From: a virus
Virus record (IMG/VR): IMGVR_UViG_3300032883_000188
Location: 1-64,000 of that record
Reading direction: 5' to 3' (one strand)
DNA: 64,000 bases
Shown: in pieces, positions 6,159-14,133 of the stretch
How positions within the stretch are numbered: position 1 is the first letter of the stretch
How the letters are laid out: every line of letters begins with the position of its first letter
The notes under the pieces: model-generated
Database searches by the model: none
The model's input: the letters and a program-made list of their open reading frames with translations, nothing else
What the model was told of the DNA's origin: nothing
Position numbers and translations under genes: made by a program

Positions 6159-6978
6159 CTATCCCGTATATATTATATCCAAGGGCAGGTGGGAAAAGCG
6201 TCTCACTGCTAACTCCTTTGAGAAGATGGGTGTACCTTATCATATTGTGGTCGAGCCACAGGAATATGATAACTACGCGCAATACATTGACCCCGAAAAA
6301 ATATTTGTCCTGCCGTTCAGTAATTTGGGGCAAGGGTCAATACCAGCACGCAATTGGGTGTGGGAACATTCTATTGATACCGGGGCAAAGCGCCACTGGA
6401 TACTGGACGATAATATTGCAGGTTTCATCCGGCTTAATCGCAACGAAAGAATACCCGTTGCCTCCGGTACAATCTTCAAAGCCGCCGAGGATTTTGTTGA
6501 CAGATATACTAACATAGCCCTCGCTGGCTTCGGCTATCGCTTCATGGCAGGTGGACACAGGCGCAAGAAACCACCCTTCCGTCTTAATACCGGGGTATAT
6601 TCCTGCATCCTGATTAAAAATGATATTCCGTTCAGGTGGCGTGGACGCTACAATGAGGATTCAGATTTATCAATCAGAGTGTTAAAAGCTGGCTGGTGCA
6701 CATTGATATTCAATGCTTTCATGCAGAATAAAATGGCAACCATGTCTATGAAAGGCGGTAACACGGATGAGTTGTATGCGGGTGATGGACGCTTGAAGAT
6801 GGCACAATCCTTGCAAGAACAGCACCCGGATATTGTCACTGTACAGCGTAGGTTTAATCGCTGGCAACACGTAACTGATTATCGACCTTTTAAAAGAAAC
6901 ACGCTTATAAAAAAGGAAAACATATACATCCCTGACCGAGTAAATAATTACGGGATGATATTAGTTGACAAAAATTAA
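6148..6978 (+). CDS. TET-associated-type glycosyltransferase (TAGT-like)
   Basis: GT-A-fold enzyme of 276 residues. The N-terminus has PVYIISKGRW, then VVEPQEYDNY (residues 35-43), IPARNWVWEH, and WILDDNI with the DDN metal/nucleotide-sugar motif at 87-89. E170/D171 lie in GRYNEDSDLS, the usual acidic second motif. This set is typical of the phage TAGT family predicted to glycosylate modified pyrimidines in phage DNA. No TET/JBP oxygenase or base-modifying enzyme is visible here, so one may lie outside the window, or the substrate may differ. Promoter 6965-6993 begins inside its 3' end. Confidence 0.75.
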   Translation: MNPNYPVYIISKGRWEKRLTANSFEKMGVPYHIVVEPQEYDNYAQYIDPEKIFVLPFSNLGQGSIPARNWVWEHSIDTGAKRHWILDDNIAGFIRLNRNERIPVASGTIFKAAEDFVDRYTNIALAGFGYRFMAGGHRRKKPPFRLNTGVYSCILIKNDIPFRWRGRYNEDSDLSIRVLKAGWCTLIFNAFMQNKMATMSMKGGNTDELYAGDGRLKMAQSLQEQHPDIVTVQRRFNRWQHVTDYRPFKRNTLIKKENIYIPDRVNNYGMILVDKN

Positions 6979-6993
6979 TTTTTGTGGTATAAT
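6965..6993 (+). promoter_or_regulatory. Consensus sigma70 promoter P3
   Basis: TTGACA 6965-6970, 17-bp AT-rich spacer ending TTGTGG, TATAAT 6988-6993, extended -10 TGG. Drives 7012 onward; overlaps the end of the glycosyltransferase gene. Confidence 0.9.
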
Positions 6994-7011
6994 AAAATAA
7001 GAGGAGAAAAA

Positions 7012-7170
7012 ATGTATTATATTGTTATAGGAGCACTTGCTACTTTCGGACTTGGCTGGTTGTTATGCGCGTTATATCCGCACACCGCCCTGTACGTCAT
7101 AGGTACTTGTTTGGCTCTCATCGTAGGCATGGCGGTATTCGCCAACAGAAAAAAGAAAGGGTCAAAATGA
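7012..7170 (+). CDS. Small membrane protein, 52 aa
   Basis: Two transmembrane helices (residues 3-20 and 25-43) then a KKKGSK tail. GAGGAG lies 7 bases before ATG 7012. Overlaps the next gene by ATGA. Function unknown. Confidence 0.65.
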   Translation: MYYIVIGALATFGLGWLLCALYPHTALYVIGTCLALIVGMAVFANRKKKGSK

Positions 7171-7346
7171 TAGAAATGCAAAAAATTATAAAACCAAAAC
7201 CGGAAAATAAAGATACAGATGCAACAGTAAAAAAGATGTTGGACACATGGGATAAAATCAAATGCCATTATTGCGGCAAAGAAATCTCCATGTTTAACGC
7301 AAAACCAGTTGAAAACGGAAAATGGCTTGTTTGTAGGGAGCATTAA
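7167..7346 (+). CDS. Small zinc-binding protein, 59 aa
   Basis: One CxxC (CHYC) near residue 44 and a terminal CREH could complete a treble-clef-type knuckle. Lys-rich N-terminus. Starts in an ATGA overlap, which fixes the start. Confidence 0.6.
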   Translation: MIEMQKIIKPKPENKDTDATVKKMLDTWDKIKCHYCGKEISMFNAKPVENGKWLVCREH

Positions 7347-7347
7347 A

Positions 7348-7608
7348 ATGGTACAATTCCACTTTCTTATGCTTGCGGCAGGTGAAGTTTTGAAGCACGA
7401 TAAATATGTCAACGCGCAGAAGGTGCAGGATTATATCCAGCAAGACGAATCTTTTGGAGTAAGACCACCTCTCGGTGAGTGCAGATTGGCACTAAGATTG
7501 CTGGAAGATTCTGGTTTTCTCATGCCAAGCGATACCAAGGAAGGGGATGAGCAAAAGTATGAACGCGCAACCCTGCTGATGGTATACGATAAGTGGAACA
7601 TCAAATGA
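7348..7608 (+). CDS. Hypothetical winged-helix-like protein, 86 aa
   Basis: ATG 7348 has TAGGGAG 8 bases upstream. The order helix - helix - helix (VQDYIQQ ... GECRLALRLLEDSGFLMP) - charged hairpin resembles a small winged helix, so DNA binding and a regulatory role are possible. Not assigned to a family. Confidence 0.55.
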   Translation: MVQFHFLMLAAGEVLKHDKYVNAQKVQDYIQQDESFGVRPPLGECRLALRLLEDSGFLMPSDTKEGDEQKYERATLLMVYDKWNIK

Positions 7609-7841
7609 ATGAAGCCGAACAATATGTGCTAGGTTTGACTGATGAATTGGAAAGAATAAGGCAGAGGAAAGGCATAGGCTTATTCAAGGTGCACGAGAAA
7701 TTGACCAACAATATTGTTATCGAGATAGAGAGAACCTTTGGTACAAATCCTGCTTATTCTTTGGACATAAGAAAATGTCCACAGTGCACTCATGAATACG
7801 ATATAATTATAACAATAAGGTACACAAATGCCCAACTATGA
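7605..7841 (+). CDS. Hypothetical protein, 78 aa
   Basis: ATG 7605 overlaps the previous stop (ATGA). Helical N-terminus with many charges, then a CPQC pair near residue 61 and a beta-rich end. Ends 14 bases inside the next gene. Unrecognised. Confidence 0.55.
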   Translation: MNEAEQYVLGLTDELERIRQRKGIGLFKVHEKLTNNIVIEIERTFGTNPAYSLDIRKCPQCTHEYDIIITIRYTNAQL

Positions 7842-8307
7842 TTTTAGTAAAGACCTGCCAGTTGCAATAAAAACAGAACAGGAAATAGCCGAAAGGCTGG
7901 AAAAAGTATATGGGTCTGTCATAATGCAGTTTGAAAAAACCAATAAATATGATTTATTGGTGCGTGCAAACGGTCTTGATTATGACCCAACCAAGATACT
8001 AAAAATAGAAATAAAAGAAGATTTCACCTGCGAGCGCACGGATAACGTTGGGCTTGAGTTCCAATGCAGGGGAAAACCATCCGGCATAAATGTAACCGAG
8101 GCAGATTATTATATCTACAAGTTGCATACCAAAACGGACGGAATCCAATATGTCATGCACTCCGTTCCCGCCCTTAGAAAAAAGATAGCTAACGGAGAAT
8201 ACTTTCGTATAGTTAGCGGCGGGGATGAAGGCTCTAACAGCATGAACTATTTGTTTAAGCGTAATATCTTTCTGAAAGACGGAAAAATACTGCCTCTTGA
8301 CAAATAG
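7828..8307 (+). CDS. Predicted PD-(D/E)XK-type endonuclease, 159 aa
   Basis: The central section reads KYDLLV followed by ILKIEIKED, a spacing that fits the D ... ExK signature of the PD-(D/E)XK nuclease fold. An acidic helix with Glu lies upstream (TEQEIAERLEKVYG). It could be a small Holliday-junction or repair nuclease. The motif is short, so the nuclease call is tentative. Promoter 8297-8325 begins in its last codons. Confidence 0.5.
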   Translation: MPNYDFSKDLPVAIKTEQEIAERLEKVYGSVIMQFEKTNKYDLLVRANGLDYDPTKILKIEIKEDFTCERTDNVGLEFQCRGKPSGINVTEADYYIYKLHTKTDGIQYVMHSVPALRKKIANGEYFRIVSGGDEGSNSMNYLFKRNIFLKDGKILPLDK

Positions 8308-8325
8308 GGTAAAGTGTGGTATAAT
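8297..8325 (+). promoter_or_regulatory. Consensus sigma70 promoter P4
   Basis: TTGACA 8297-8302, 17-bp spacer ending AAAGTGTGG, TATAAT 8320-8325, extended -10. It is nearly identical to P1 and begins the replication operon. Confidence 0.9.
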
Positions 8326-8377
8326 AGTAGTAATATATTATTAGAAAAGGAGGTAGCTGGCAACTTAAGATAGATAT

Positions 8378-8740
8378 ATGAAATTGATAGTAATTACAGA
8401 TGGTAGTACGGAAAATTTTGAAAAAATGCTCGACATAGTGGGGAAAACGAAAATCCCTTCGCTTTTTATAATCACAAAACTTTGTGATGAAACGAGCGAA
8501 TACAACTTTCTACTTGATAATATCAAGTGGTTCTCGGAAAAAGGCGACCTGCAATTATTGGTTGCTAAATTCTCAGGCAGGGAAACCGTTGCCAACGAAT
8601 TGGGCGATGTGTGTCCTGAAATGATTGTCCCGCTTAGTTATAATAAACAAAGCAGATATTATGCGGAACAACCTGTAAAAACATTTTTAGACTTGGTTCA
8701 CATATTTAATAGAGGAGACTTAAATGGCATTAGAACTTAG
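8378..8740 (+). CDS. Hypothetical protein, 120 aa
   Basis: First gene of the replication operon. Begins MKLIVITDGSTENFEKMLDIVG, an alpha/beta pattern resembling a nucleotide-binding or TOPRIM-like sheet, but no motif is decisive. A strong AAGGAGG (8346-8352) lies about 25 bases before the ATG, too far for normal spacing. It overlaps the ATPase gene by 17 bases. Confidence 0.6.
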   Translation: MKLIVITDGSTENFEKMLDIVGKTKIPSLFIITKLCDETSEYNFLLDNIKWFSEKGDLQLLVAKFSGRETVANELGDVCPEMIVPLSYNKQSRYYAEQPVKTFLDLVHIFNRGDLNGIRT

Positions 8741-9722
8741 AAAGGCACAACGTAGTAAAGCATACCTGAAATTAGGTCTGTCTGCTCCGAGTGGTGGTGG
8801 CAAGACTTTAGGTGCGCTCTTAATCGCTTATGGCTTGATGAAAGAGAAGTACCCCAAGGCAACTGACGCCGAACGTTGGAGCAAGATTGCAATTATCGAT
8901 ACCGAGAACGGTTCTGGTGAACTGTATGTCGGCAAGGAAATTTCTGGCATCAAAATCGGTGTATACGATGCAGTCACACTACATGCCCCATTTGAAGCAG
9001 ACAAGTATACTGAGGCGATTGCTTTATGCAAAGATAGCAATATTGAAGTCTGCATTATTGACTCCACCACCCATCTATGGAGTGGTGAAGGCGGCTTGCT
9101 CGAACAGCAAAACGCCGCCGCAAAACGCGGGGGCAACAGTTATACCGCATGGCGCGATATTACCCCGCAACACAACCGTTTTGTAAACGCCATGTTACAG
9201 ACCCCCATTCATATCATTGCAACCATGCGCGCCAAGCAAGAATACGTACAAGAAAAGGACTCGACTACCAATAAGACGACTGTCCGTAAACTTGGACTTG
9301 AACCTGAACAACGCAAGGGCATGGAGTACGAATTTACCACATTCTTGGACATTGATGCCGAGCATACCGCATTTGGTTCAAAGGATAGAACCAGCCTGTA
9401 TGACCAGAAGTACTTTAAGATTACCCCTGAAATCGGGACGGTAATGATGAAGTGGCTGGAAAGCGGCGTTGATAATGCACCAGAAGTTGTGGCTGTTTCC
9501 GTACATCCTGCCGAAAAGAAAAGTGCAATGACTGAGGTTGAAGACGATATTATTAATCGTTGCAGGGCGCTTGGCGGTAGTAAGAATGAAGCATTAATGG
9601 CGTTGGTTATGAAATACGCCCCCAACAAAAACCCGAAATCAATTAAGGACGAGGCAAAACTTGCCGAACTGCGCTCAGAGATAATTGAATTCGAGAAAGC
9701 AACCGCACCTACTGCGGCATAA
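8724..9722 (+). CDS. RecA-like ATPase, Sak4-type recombinase
   Basis: 332-residue P-loop ATPase. Walker A APSGGGKT at residues 21-28; Walker B VCIIDSTT around residues 110-117, followed by a Trp-containing sensor region; then THRMRAK-like IIATMRAKQEYV. It fits the AAA_24/Sak4 single-strand annealing recombinases that phages place next to SSB, which follows 35 bases downstream. Likely role: strand annealing or exchange in phage recombination and repair. The C-terminal 80 residues are a charged helical extension. Confidence 0.75.
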   Translation: MALELRKAQRSKAYLKLGLSAPSGGGKTLGALLIAYGLMKEKYPKATDAERWSKIAIIDTENGSGELYVGKEISGIKIGVYDAVTLHAPFEADKYTEAIALCKDSNIEVCIIDSTTHLWSGEGGLLEQQNAAAKRGGNSYTAWRDITPQHNRFVNAMLQTPIHIIATMRAKQEYVQEKDSTTNKTTVRKLGLEPEQRKGMEYEFTTFLDIDAEHTAFGSKDRTSLYDQKYFKITPEIGTVMMKWLESGVDNAPEVVAVSVHPAEKKSAMTEVEDDIINRCRALGGSKNEALMALVMKYAPNKNPKSIKDEAKLAELRSEIIEFEKATAPTAA

Positions 9723-9757
9723 TAGACTAATCGATTTATATTTAAGGAGACTATAGA

Positions 9758-10180
9758 ATGGCTAATCAAATTCAAAGACTTATGTACGAGGGTTATTTGG
9801 CAGAAGACCCTGATATGCGCTACACCCCTTCCGGCAAGAGCGTAACAAATTTTCGCATGGGGTCAAACCGTAGCTACAAGAATTCCAACGATGAAGTAGT
9901 CAAGGAAACCACTTGGTTGAAAGTGACCGCGTGGGGTAAGCTTGGCGAAATCGTCAGTCAACTTTGCGCCAAAGGTGCGCACGTGATTGTGGAAGGTATA
10001 CTGCGTGTTGGGGAAAACGGCTCACCCAATGTTTATCCACTAAAGAACGGAGAATATGGTGCATCCTATGAAGTCACCGCAAGTTCTGTGCGCGTTCTAG
10101 ATGGTAAGAAACCTCGCACCGAAAGCGGCGAATCTGCTCCAAGCGATGAACCAGCAGACAATAGCGACATTCCCTTCTAA
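9758..10180 (+). CDS. ssb: Single-stranded DNA-binding protein
   Basis: 140 residues with an OB fold at 1-110: LMYEGYLAEDPDMRYTPSGKSVTNFRM, TTWLKVTAWGKLGE, and HVIVEGIL strands are characteristic. An acidic, disordered linker ends in SDIPF, the bacterial SSB tip that recruits replication and repair proteins. Sits between Sak4-like ATPase and the replication genes, and is followed by a strong terminator. Confidence 0.95.
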   Translation: MANQIQRLMYEGYLAEDPDMRYTPSGKSVTNFRMGSNRSYKNSNDEVVKETTWLKVTAWGKLGEIVSQLCAKGAHVIVEGILRVGENGSPNVYPLKNGEYGASYEVTASSVRVLDGKKPRTESGESAPSDEPADNSDIPF

Positions 10181-10194
10181 GTAACATTGTATAG

Positions 10195-10235
10195 AAAAGC
10201 AGGGGCTATGAAAGACAAGGTAGCCCCTGCTTTTT
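10195..10235 (+). terminator. Rho-independent terminator after ssb
   Basis: AAAAGCAGGGGCTA (10195-10208) pairs with TAGCCCCTGC plus T-tract (10221-10235) around a 12-nt loop. Strong GC stem and TTTTT tail. It may reduce transcription of the helicase and polymerase genes relative to ssb, since no new promoter of the P1 family follows. Confidence 0.85.
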
Positions 10236-10248
10236 ATGAAGGAGCAAT

Positions 10249-11076
10249 ATGAAACTTACAAAATTTGTAATTGACCTCGGTAGACCCGTTGCGTTCTATC
10301 CGGGGCTGAAAAAGATAACTGGTTCGACAACTGCTACTATAATGTTGTGCCAGTTTCTTTATTGGTCAACAAGGACAACGAATGATGGTTGGACTTGGAA
10401 GACAAGTGATGATATAGAAAATGAAACAGGCTTGACCTATAACGAGCAAAGAACAGCCAGAGAGATACTGGTTGATAAAAAACTACTTGAAATTAAAATT
10501 AAAAGAGATGAGCATCTTACTTATTACAGGGTTAACGAGGAAGAACTGAATAAGCAGTGGGAAGAGGAACAAGGCAAAGCCTCCGAACCAATTACACCAG
10601 TACATCAGCCATCCGAACTGGAAATACTTATGCTTAAAAGACCTGATGATTTAAATGTCAAGGAAAAAGAGCCTAGAGAGATTCCAGCAAAGAAGGGCGA
10701 CTTGGTGGACTTATTTATTGACCAGCGCAATTCCCCGGGCTACCTTAAAATGGAATCCAAAAAACTCATTAAGAGCAAGCTAGAAAAGCGCTTGCACATC
10801 AATGCGGACAGTAAGAAATGGGAAGAATTCATCGAGTTTATTTGGGGCAGGGAAACCAGAGAAAAAGAAAGTGTGGATACCTTCTTGAATTGGGCGGTAA
10901 AGGATTTTAATCCGATTTACTGGACACCAGAGAAGATGAAAACCCTTTGGCCTCAAGCTTTCCTGTATAATGATGCTTCAATTTTGGATGAGTTTGTTAA
11001 AACATCACCAGAAGAACCAGAAGAAGAAACCGCACCTATGCCAGAAGATTTGGGACGAGAAAAGAAATTATTTTAG
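10249..11076 (+). CDS. Phage replication protein with N-terminal winged helix
   Basis: 275 residues. N-terminal residues 15-90 have the pattern of phage replication-initiator winged helices (FYPGLKKITGSTTATIMLCQFLYWS ... TSDDIENETGLTYNEQRTAREILVDKKLLE). A variable acidic linker follows, then a helical domain (residues 145-245) similar in style to DnaD/DnaT-like helicase loaders. It directly precedes the primase-helicase gene. Likely role: origin recognition or helicase loading; the family name is uncertain. Confidence 0.7.
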   Translation: MKLTKFVIDLGRPVAFYPGLKKITGSTTATIMLCQFLYWSTRTTNDGWTWKTSDDIENETGLTYNEQRTAREILVDKKLLEIKIKRDEHLTYYRVNEEELNKQWEEEQGKASEPITPVHQPSELEILMLKRPDDLNVKEKEPREIPAKKGDLVDLFIDQRNSPGYLKMESKKLIKSKLEKRLHINADSKKWEEFIEFIWGRETREKESVDTFLNWAVKDFNPIYWTPEKMKTLWPQAFLYNDASILDEFVKTSPEEPEEETAPMPEDLGREKKLF

Positions 11077-11084
11077 GAGACTAT

Positions 11085-13337
11085 ATGGCAAACATGCTTT
11101 CCGAAGCTTTAGATTATGCCAACCGAGGCTGGTATGTATTTCCCTGCCGAGAGAAGCCGGGTGAACCTTATATCAGAAACGGAGAGACCGTTACACCCGC
11201 TGAGAAGACCCCTTATACATCCAAAGGTTTGGATGATGCTACGCTAGATAAAGACCAGATTACCTCTTGGTGGACTAAATGGCAAAACGCCATGATAGGC
11301 ATCAATGCAGGAAAATCTGGTTTATTTGTCGTTGACATTGACCGAAAGCATGTCAACGGGCTGGATACTTTTACCACATGGAATATTAATGATGGTGCTG
11401 GTTTGCATTCCACAACCCCTTCGGGCGGTATGCACATCATTTTTACGGGCACAGGCAAGTCCAGCACCAATGCCAAGACAGGAATTGATACCCGCGGTGT
11501 AGGGGGTTATTTCATTGCGCCTCCGAGCAAGATATTAGTGGGCGAGAATCCCGGGGATTACAAGCGCTTTGATGATTGGAACAGGACACCCGGGGTCATA
11601 CCTGATGGTTTATTAGGAAACTTATTTCCAGATAAGACCATTGAATATGTAAAAGGCGCGCCTCTTCCTCCCGGGGTAACCAAGCAACTTTCCAGAACAA
11701 GCCTTAATTTTCTGGCAAACGGCGCACCCGCGGGAGAACGCAACAGCACACTATTCAAGGCGCTGGCTGATTTTGCTGGTTGTGGCTATACAAAGGAAGC
11801 CGCTAAAGAGGCAACCTTTAATGTTGCTATTCGTATAGGTTTGACCGAATCCGAGTTTGTGCAGGTATTGGAACACGCTTATTCCAAGCCTAGAACATCT
11901 TCCATACCCGATTCCATACAGGAAAAAATAATGGAGGGCGGTACAAAGGTTGTCAGTAAGATTACACCGGAAGAACAGGTGATAATGGAAGACGCACTAC
12001 TGGCTACCATGTTGACCAACAATACAATCATCCCGACCATTAATGATATCTTGAACTTTGATGATTTTCGTATATTGAAGAACAGGATGATTTACAAAGC
12101 CATAAATAGAATTGTTAAGTCTGGCATGAAAGCAGACCATATCACGGTTTCCAGCGAAGTAGAAAAGGAAAGTAAGAAGGTTACGCTGGATGATATTTCC
12201 AAACTGACCGAGCGTTACTTTATTGATATTGAAAATGCCATCACTTACGCACGTATCATCAAGGAAAAATCTGCCATTCGCAAACTTGAATCCGTACTGG
12301 ATAACAAGGCTGAATATTTAAAGAAGGGCAACCTGCTTGAGATAATCAACAATATTGAAAAGGATGTTTCAAATGTCGCGGTATACGGAGGCGCTAAGTC
12401 CACCAATGTATTGACCGCAGAACAAGCGTCCGATATGGTAATAGAACGCACCAAGCAGTTGATGAGTGGTGAAATTGAACAACTGAAAATTGGTTTCAGT
12501 GAGTATGACACCAAAGTTGGCGGGTTGGATTCTAATGAAATGGTAGTGCTTGCCGCACGTTCAGGAGATGGAAAATCAGCATTGCTCTTGAGCATCCTGA
12601 ATAACATTGCACTTGTACAGAATAAACCCTGCTTGTTGTTTTCTCTTGAAATGGCAACCCATGAGTCTGTTAACCGCCTTGTCTGCCAGTTGACGGGTAT
12701 TCCATATAAAAAAGTAAACCATGGAAAACTATCCCCGGATGAATGGAAAAGATATAAAGAAGCCATGGAGCGTATTAAGGACAGCAAATTATACTTTGAC
12801 GATAGTTATGGTATGACCGTACCTGAGATACGTTCCAAAATCAGACAACTGATGGAAAAAGACATTGTGCTTGTGGGCATCGACCAGCTTGAGCAGATAC
12901 AGGGTTATGCGGGTATGGCAACCCATATACGCTATGATAACATAGCCTATGATGTAAAAAATCTGACACAGGAGTTTAATATTCCTGTAATCTTAAATCA
13001 CCAGTTCAACAGGGGCATAACGGATAGAAGCTTAAAAAATCCAGAACCACAATTGGCTGACCTTAACCAAGCAGGTGAAAAACCAGCCAACCAAGTTTGG
13101 AGTATTTCCCACTTGAAGGATGAAAAGGGAGATATACTCCGTTCAAAAATAAAGGTCTTAAAGAACAGAAATGGGCCTAGAATTGAGTTTGCAGTAATGT
13201 TCGTTGGTGAGAGAATGCTGTTTTCAAGCCCTGCCCGGGAAGAGGATAAAATTGTGTTTCAATCAAAGGATTATGATGATGATATTGTTGGGCATGACCC
13301 CGAACCATTTTGGTCAAAACCAGATGAAGGTCATTAG
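11085..13337 (+). CDS. Bifunctional primase-polymerase / DnaB-type helicase fusion
   Basis: 750 residues. Residues 1-200 are an AEP (Prim-Pol) domain: DID at 84-86 and H117 in GGMHIIF are its metal and nucleotide ligands. Residues 300-400 resemble the DnaB N-terminal helical domain (EDALLATMLTNNTIIPTI). The C-terminal RecA-like helicase has Walker A ARSGDGKS at 491-498, Walker B VLVGIDQLEQ near 600 and a motif with NHQFNR. A single protein thus unwinds DNA and primes synthesis at the phage fork, feeding the polymerase two genes downstream. Confidence 0.9.
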   Translation: MANMLSEALDYANRGWYVFPCREKPGEPYIRNGETVTPAEKTPYTSKGLDDATLDKDQITSWWTKWQNAMIGINAGKSGLFVVDIDRKHVNGLDTFTTWNINDGAGLHSTTPSGGMHIIFTGTGKSSTNAKTGIDTRGVGGYFIAPPSKILVGENPGDYKRFDDWNRTPGVIPDGLLGNLFPDKTIEYVKGAPLPPGVTKQLSRTSLNFLANGAPAGERNSTLFKALADFAGCGYTKEAAKEATFNVAIRIGLTESEFVQVLEHAYSKPRTSSIPDSIQEKIMEGGTKVVSKITPEEQVIMEDALLATMLTNNTIIPTINDILNFDDFRILKNRMIYKAINRIVKSGMKADHITVSSEVEKESKKVTLDDISKLTERYFIDIENAITYARIIKEKSAIRKLESVLDNKAEYLKKGNLLEIINNIEKDVSNVAVYGGAKSTNVLTAEQASDMVIERTKQLMSGEIEQLKIGFSEYDTKVGGLDSNEMVVLAARSGDGKSALLLSILNNIALVQNKPCLLFSLEMATHESVNRLVCQLTGIPYKKVNHGKLSPDEWKRYKEAMERIKDSKLYFDDSYGMTVPEIRSKIRQLMEKDIVLVGIDQLEQIQGYAGMATHIRYDNIAYDVKNLTQEFNIPVILNHQFNRGITDRSLKNPEPQLADLNQAGEKPANQVWSISHLKDEKGDILRSKIKVLKNRNGPRIEFAVMFVGERMLFSSPAREEDKIVFQSKDYDDDIVGHDPEPFWSKPDEGH

Positions 13338-13340
13338 AAG

Positions 13341-14126
13341 ATGAGTTCATTCGACTTTACTATTTCAAATATTCGTTTCTCATACTCATCGGTCTCTTCT
13401 TTTGACAACTGCCAGTATTCATTTAAGCTGGCATACATCGATGCAGTACAACCTAGAGCCAACAATTATTTTGGTGAATACGGTACACTGGTACATGAAT
13501 GCTTTGAGAAATATTTTTCCGGTGAACTGGATGTATTCGAGCTATCTCAATACTACAATGAGCGGTATAGGGAAATTATAAAAACACCAGCCCCGCACAT
13601 TTCTCCGGGGCTGGAAGAAAAATATCGTTTGCAGGGGCAAAACTTTTTTGACAATTTCTCGTTTGATAAGGAAGCTTACGATATTTTACTGGTTGAAGAT
13701 AAAATTGATTTTAAGTTGAATGATATAGACGTTGTGGCAAAACCAGACTTGGTTTTGAAAGAGAAATCCAGTGGAAAAATCTTACTATACGATTACAAAA
13801 CAGCCACACCGTTTTGGACTAGCGCCGCAGGAAAGGAAATGTCGGACAAAAAGAAACTCGAGGGTTATTACAAACAGATGCATCTTTATACTTATGCCCT
13901 GCGGGAAACAAAGGGCTTTAATATTGATGCTGTTTCCCTGTGGTTTGTCAGGCTTGGAAAAATAGTTACAGTTCCATGGGACAAGGAACTGGAAGACACA
14001 GCCATTGGAAATTTCACTCAGACTGTGGAAAAAATAAAGAACGAAGAAATTTTTGCTTATAATAACTCAAGCCCGTTCTTCTGCAATGAACTCTGTGGAG
14101 TAAGGGAGTTCTGCAAATACAGATAG
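13341..14126 (+). CDS. Cas4/RecB-like PD-(D/E)XK nuclease with Fe-S cysteines
   Basis: 261 residues. Motifs: GTLVHE (His), KPDLVL (Asp) and LLYDYKTA (DxK), then QMHLYTYAL (Gln/Tyr helix), as in the RecB nuclease domain. C24 together with C248, C252 and C258 form the four-Cys iron-sulfur pattern known from Cas4/AddB. Likely an exonuclease in recombination or end processing; it starts 3 bases after the helicase gene. No CRISPR genes are near, so a spacer-acquisition role is unlikely. Confidence 0.8.
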   Translation: MSSFDFTISNIRFSYSSVSSFDNCQYSFKLAYIDAVQPRANNYFGEYGTLVHECFEKYFSGELDVFELSQYYNERYREIIKTPAPHISPGLEEKYRLQGQNFFDNFSFDKEAYDILLVEDKIDFKLNDIDVVAKPDLVLKEKSSGKILLYDYKTATPFWTSAAGKEMSDKKKLEGYYKQMHLYTYALRETKGFNIDAVSLWFVRLGKIVTVPWDKELEDTAIGNFTQTVEKIKNEEIFAYNNSSPFFCNELCGVREFCKYR

Positions 14127-14133
14127 GTGAACC

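Noticed and set aside
13341-14126. CRISPR adaptation Cas4
   Set aside because: No cas1, cas2 or repeats nearby; location in the replication operon favours a RecB-like role.
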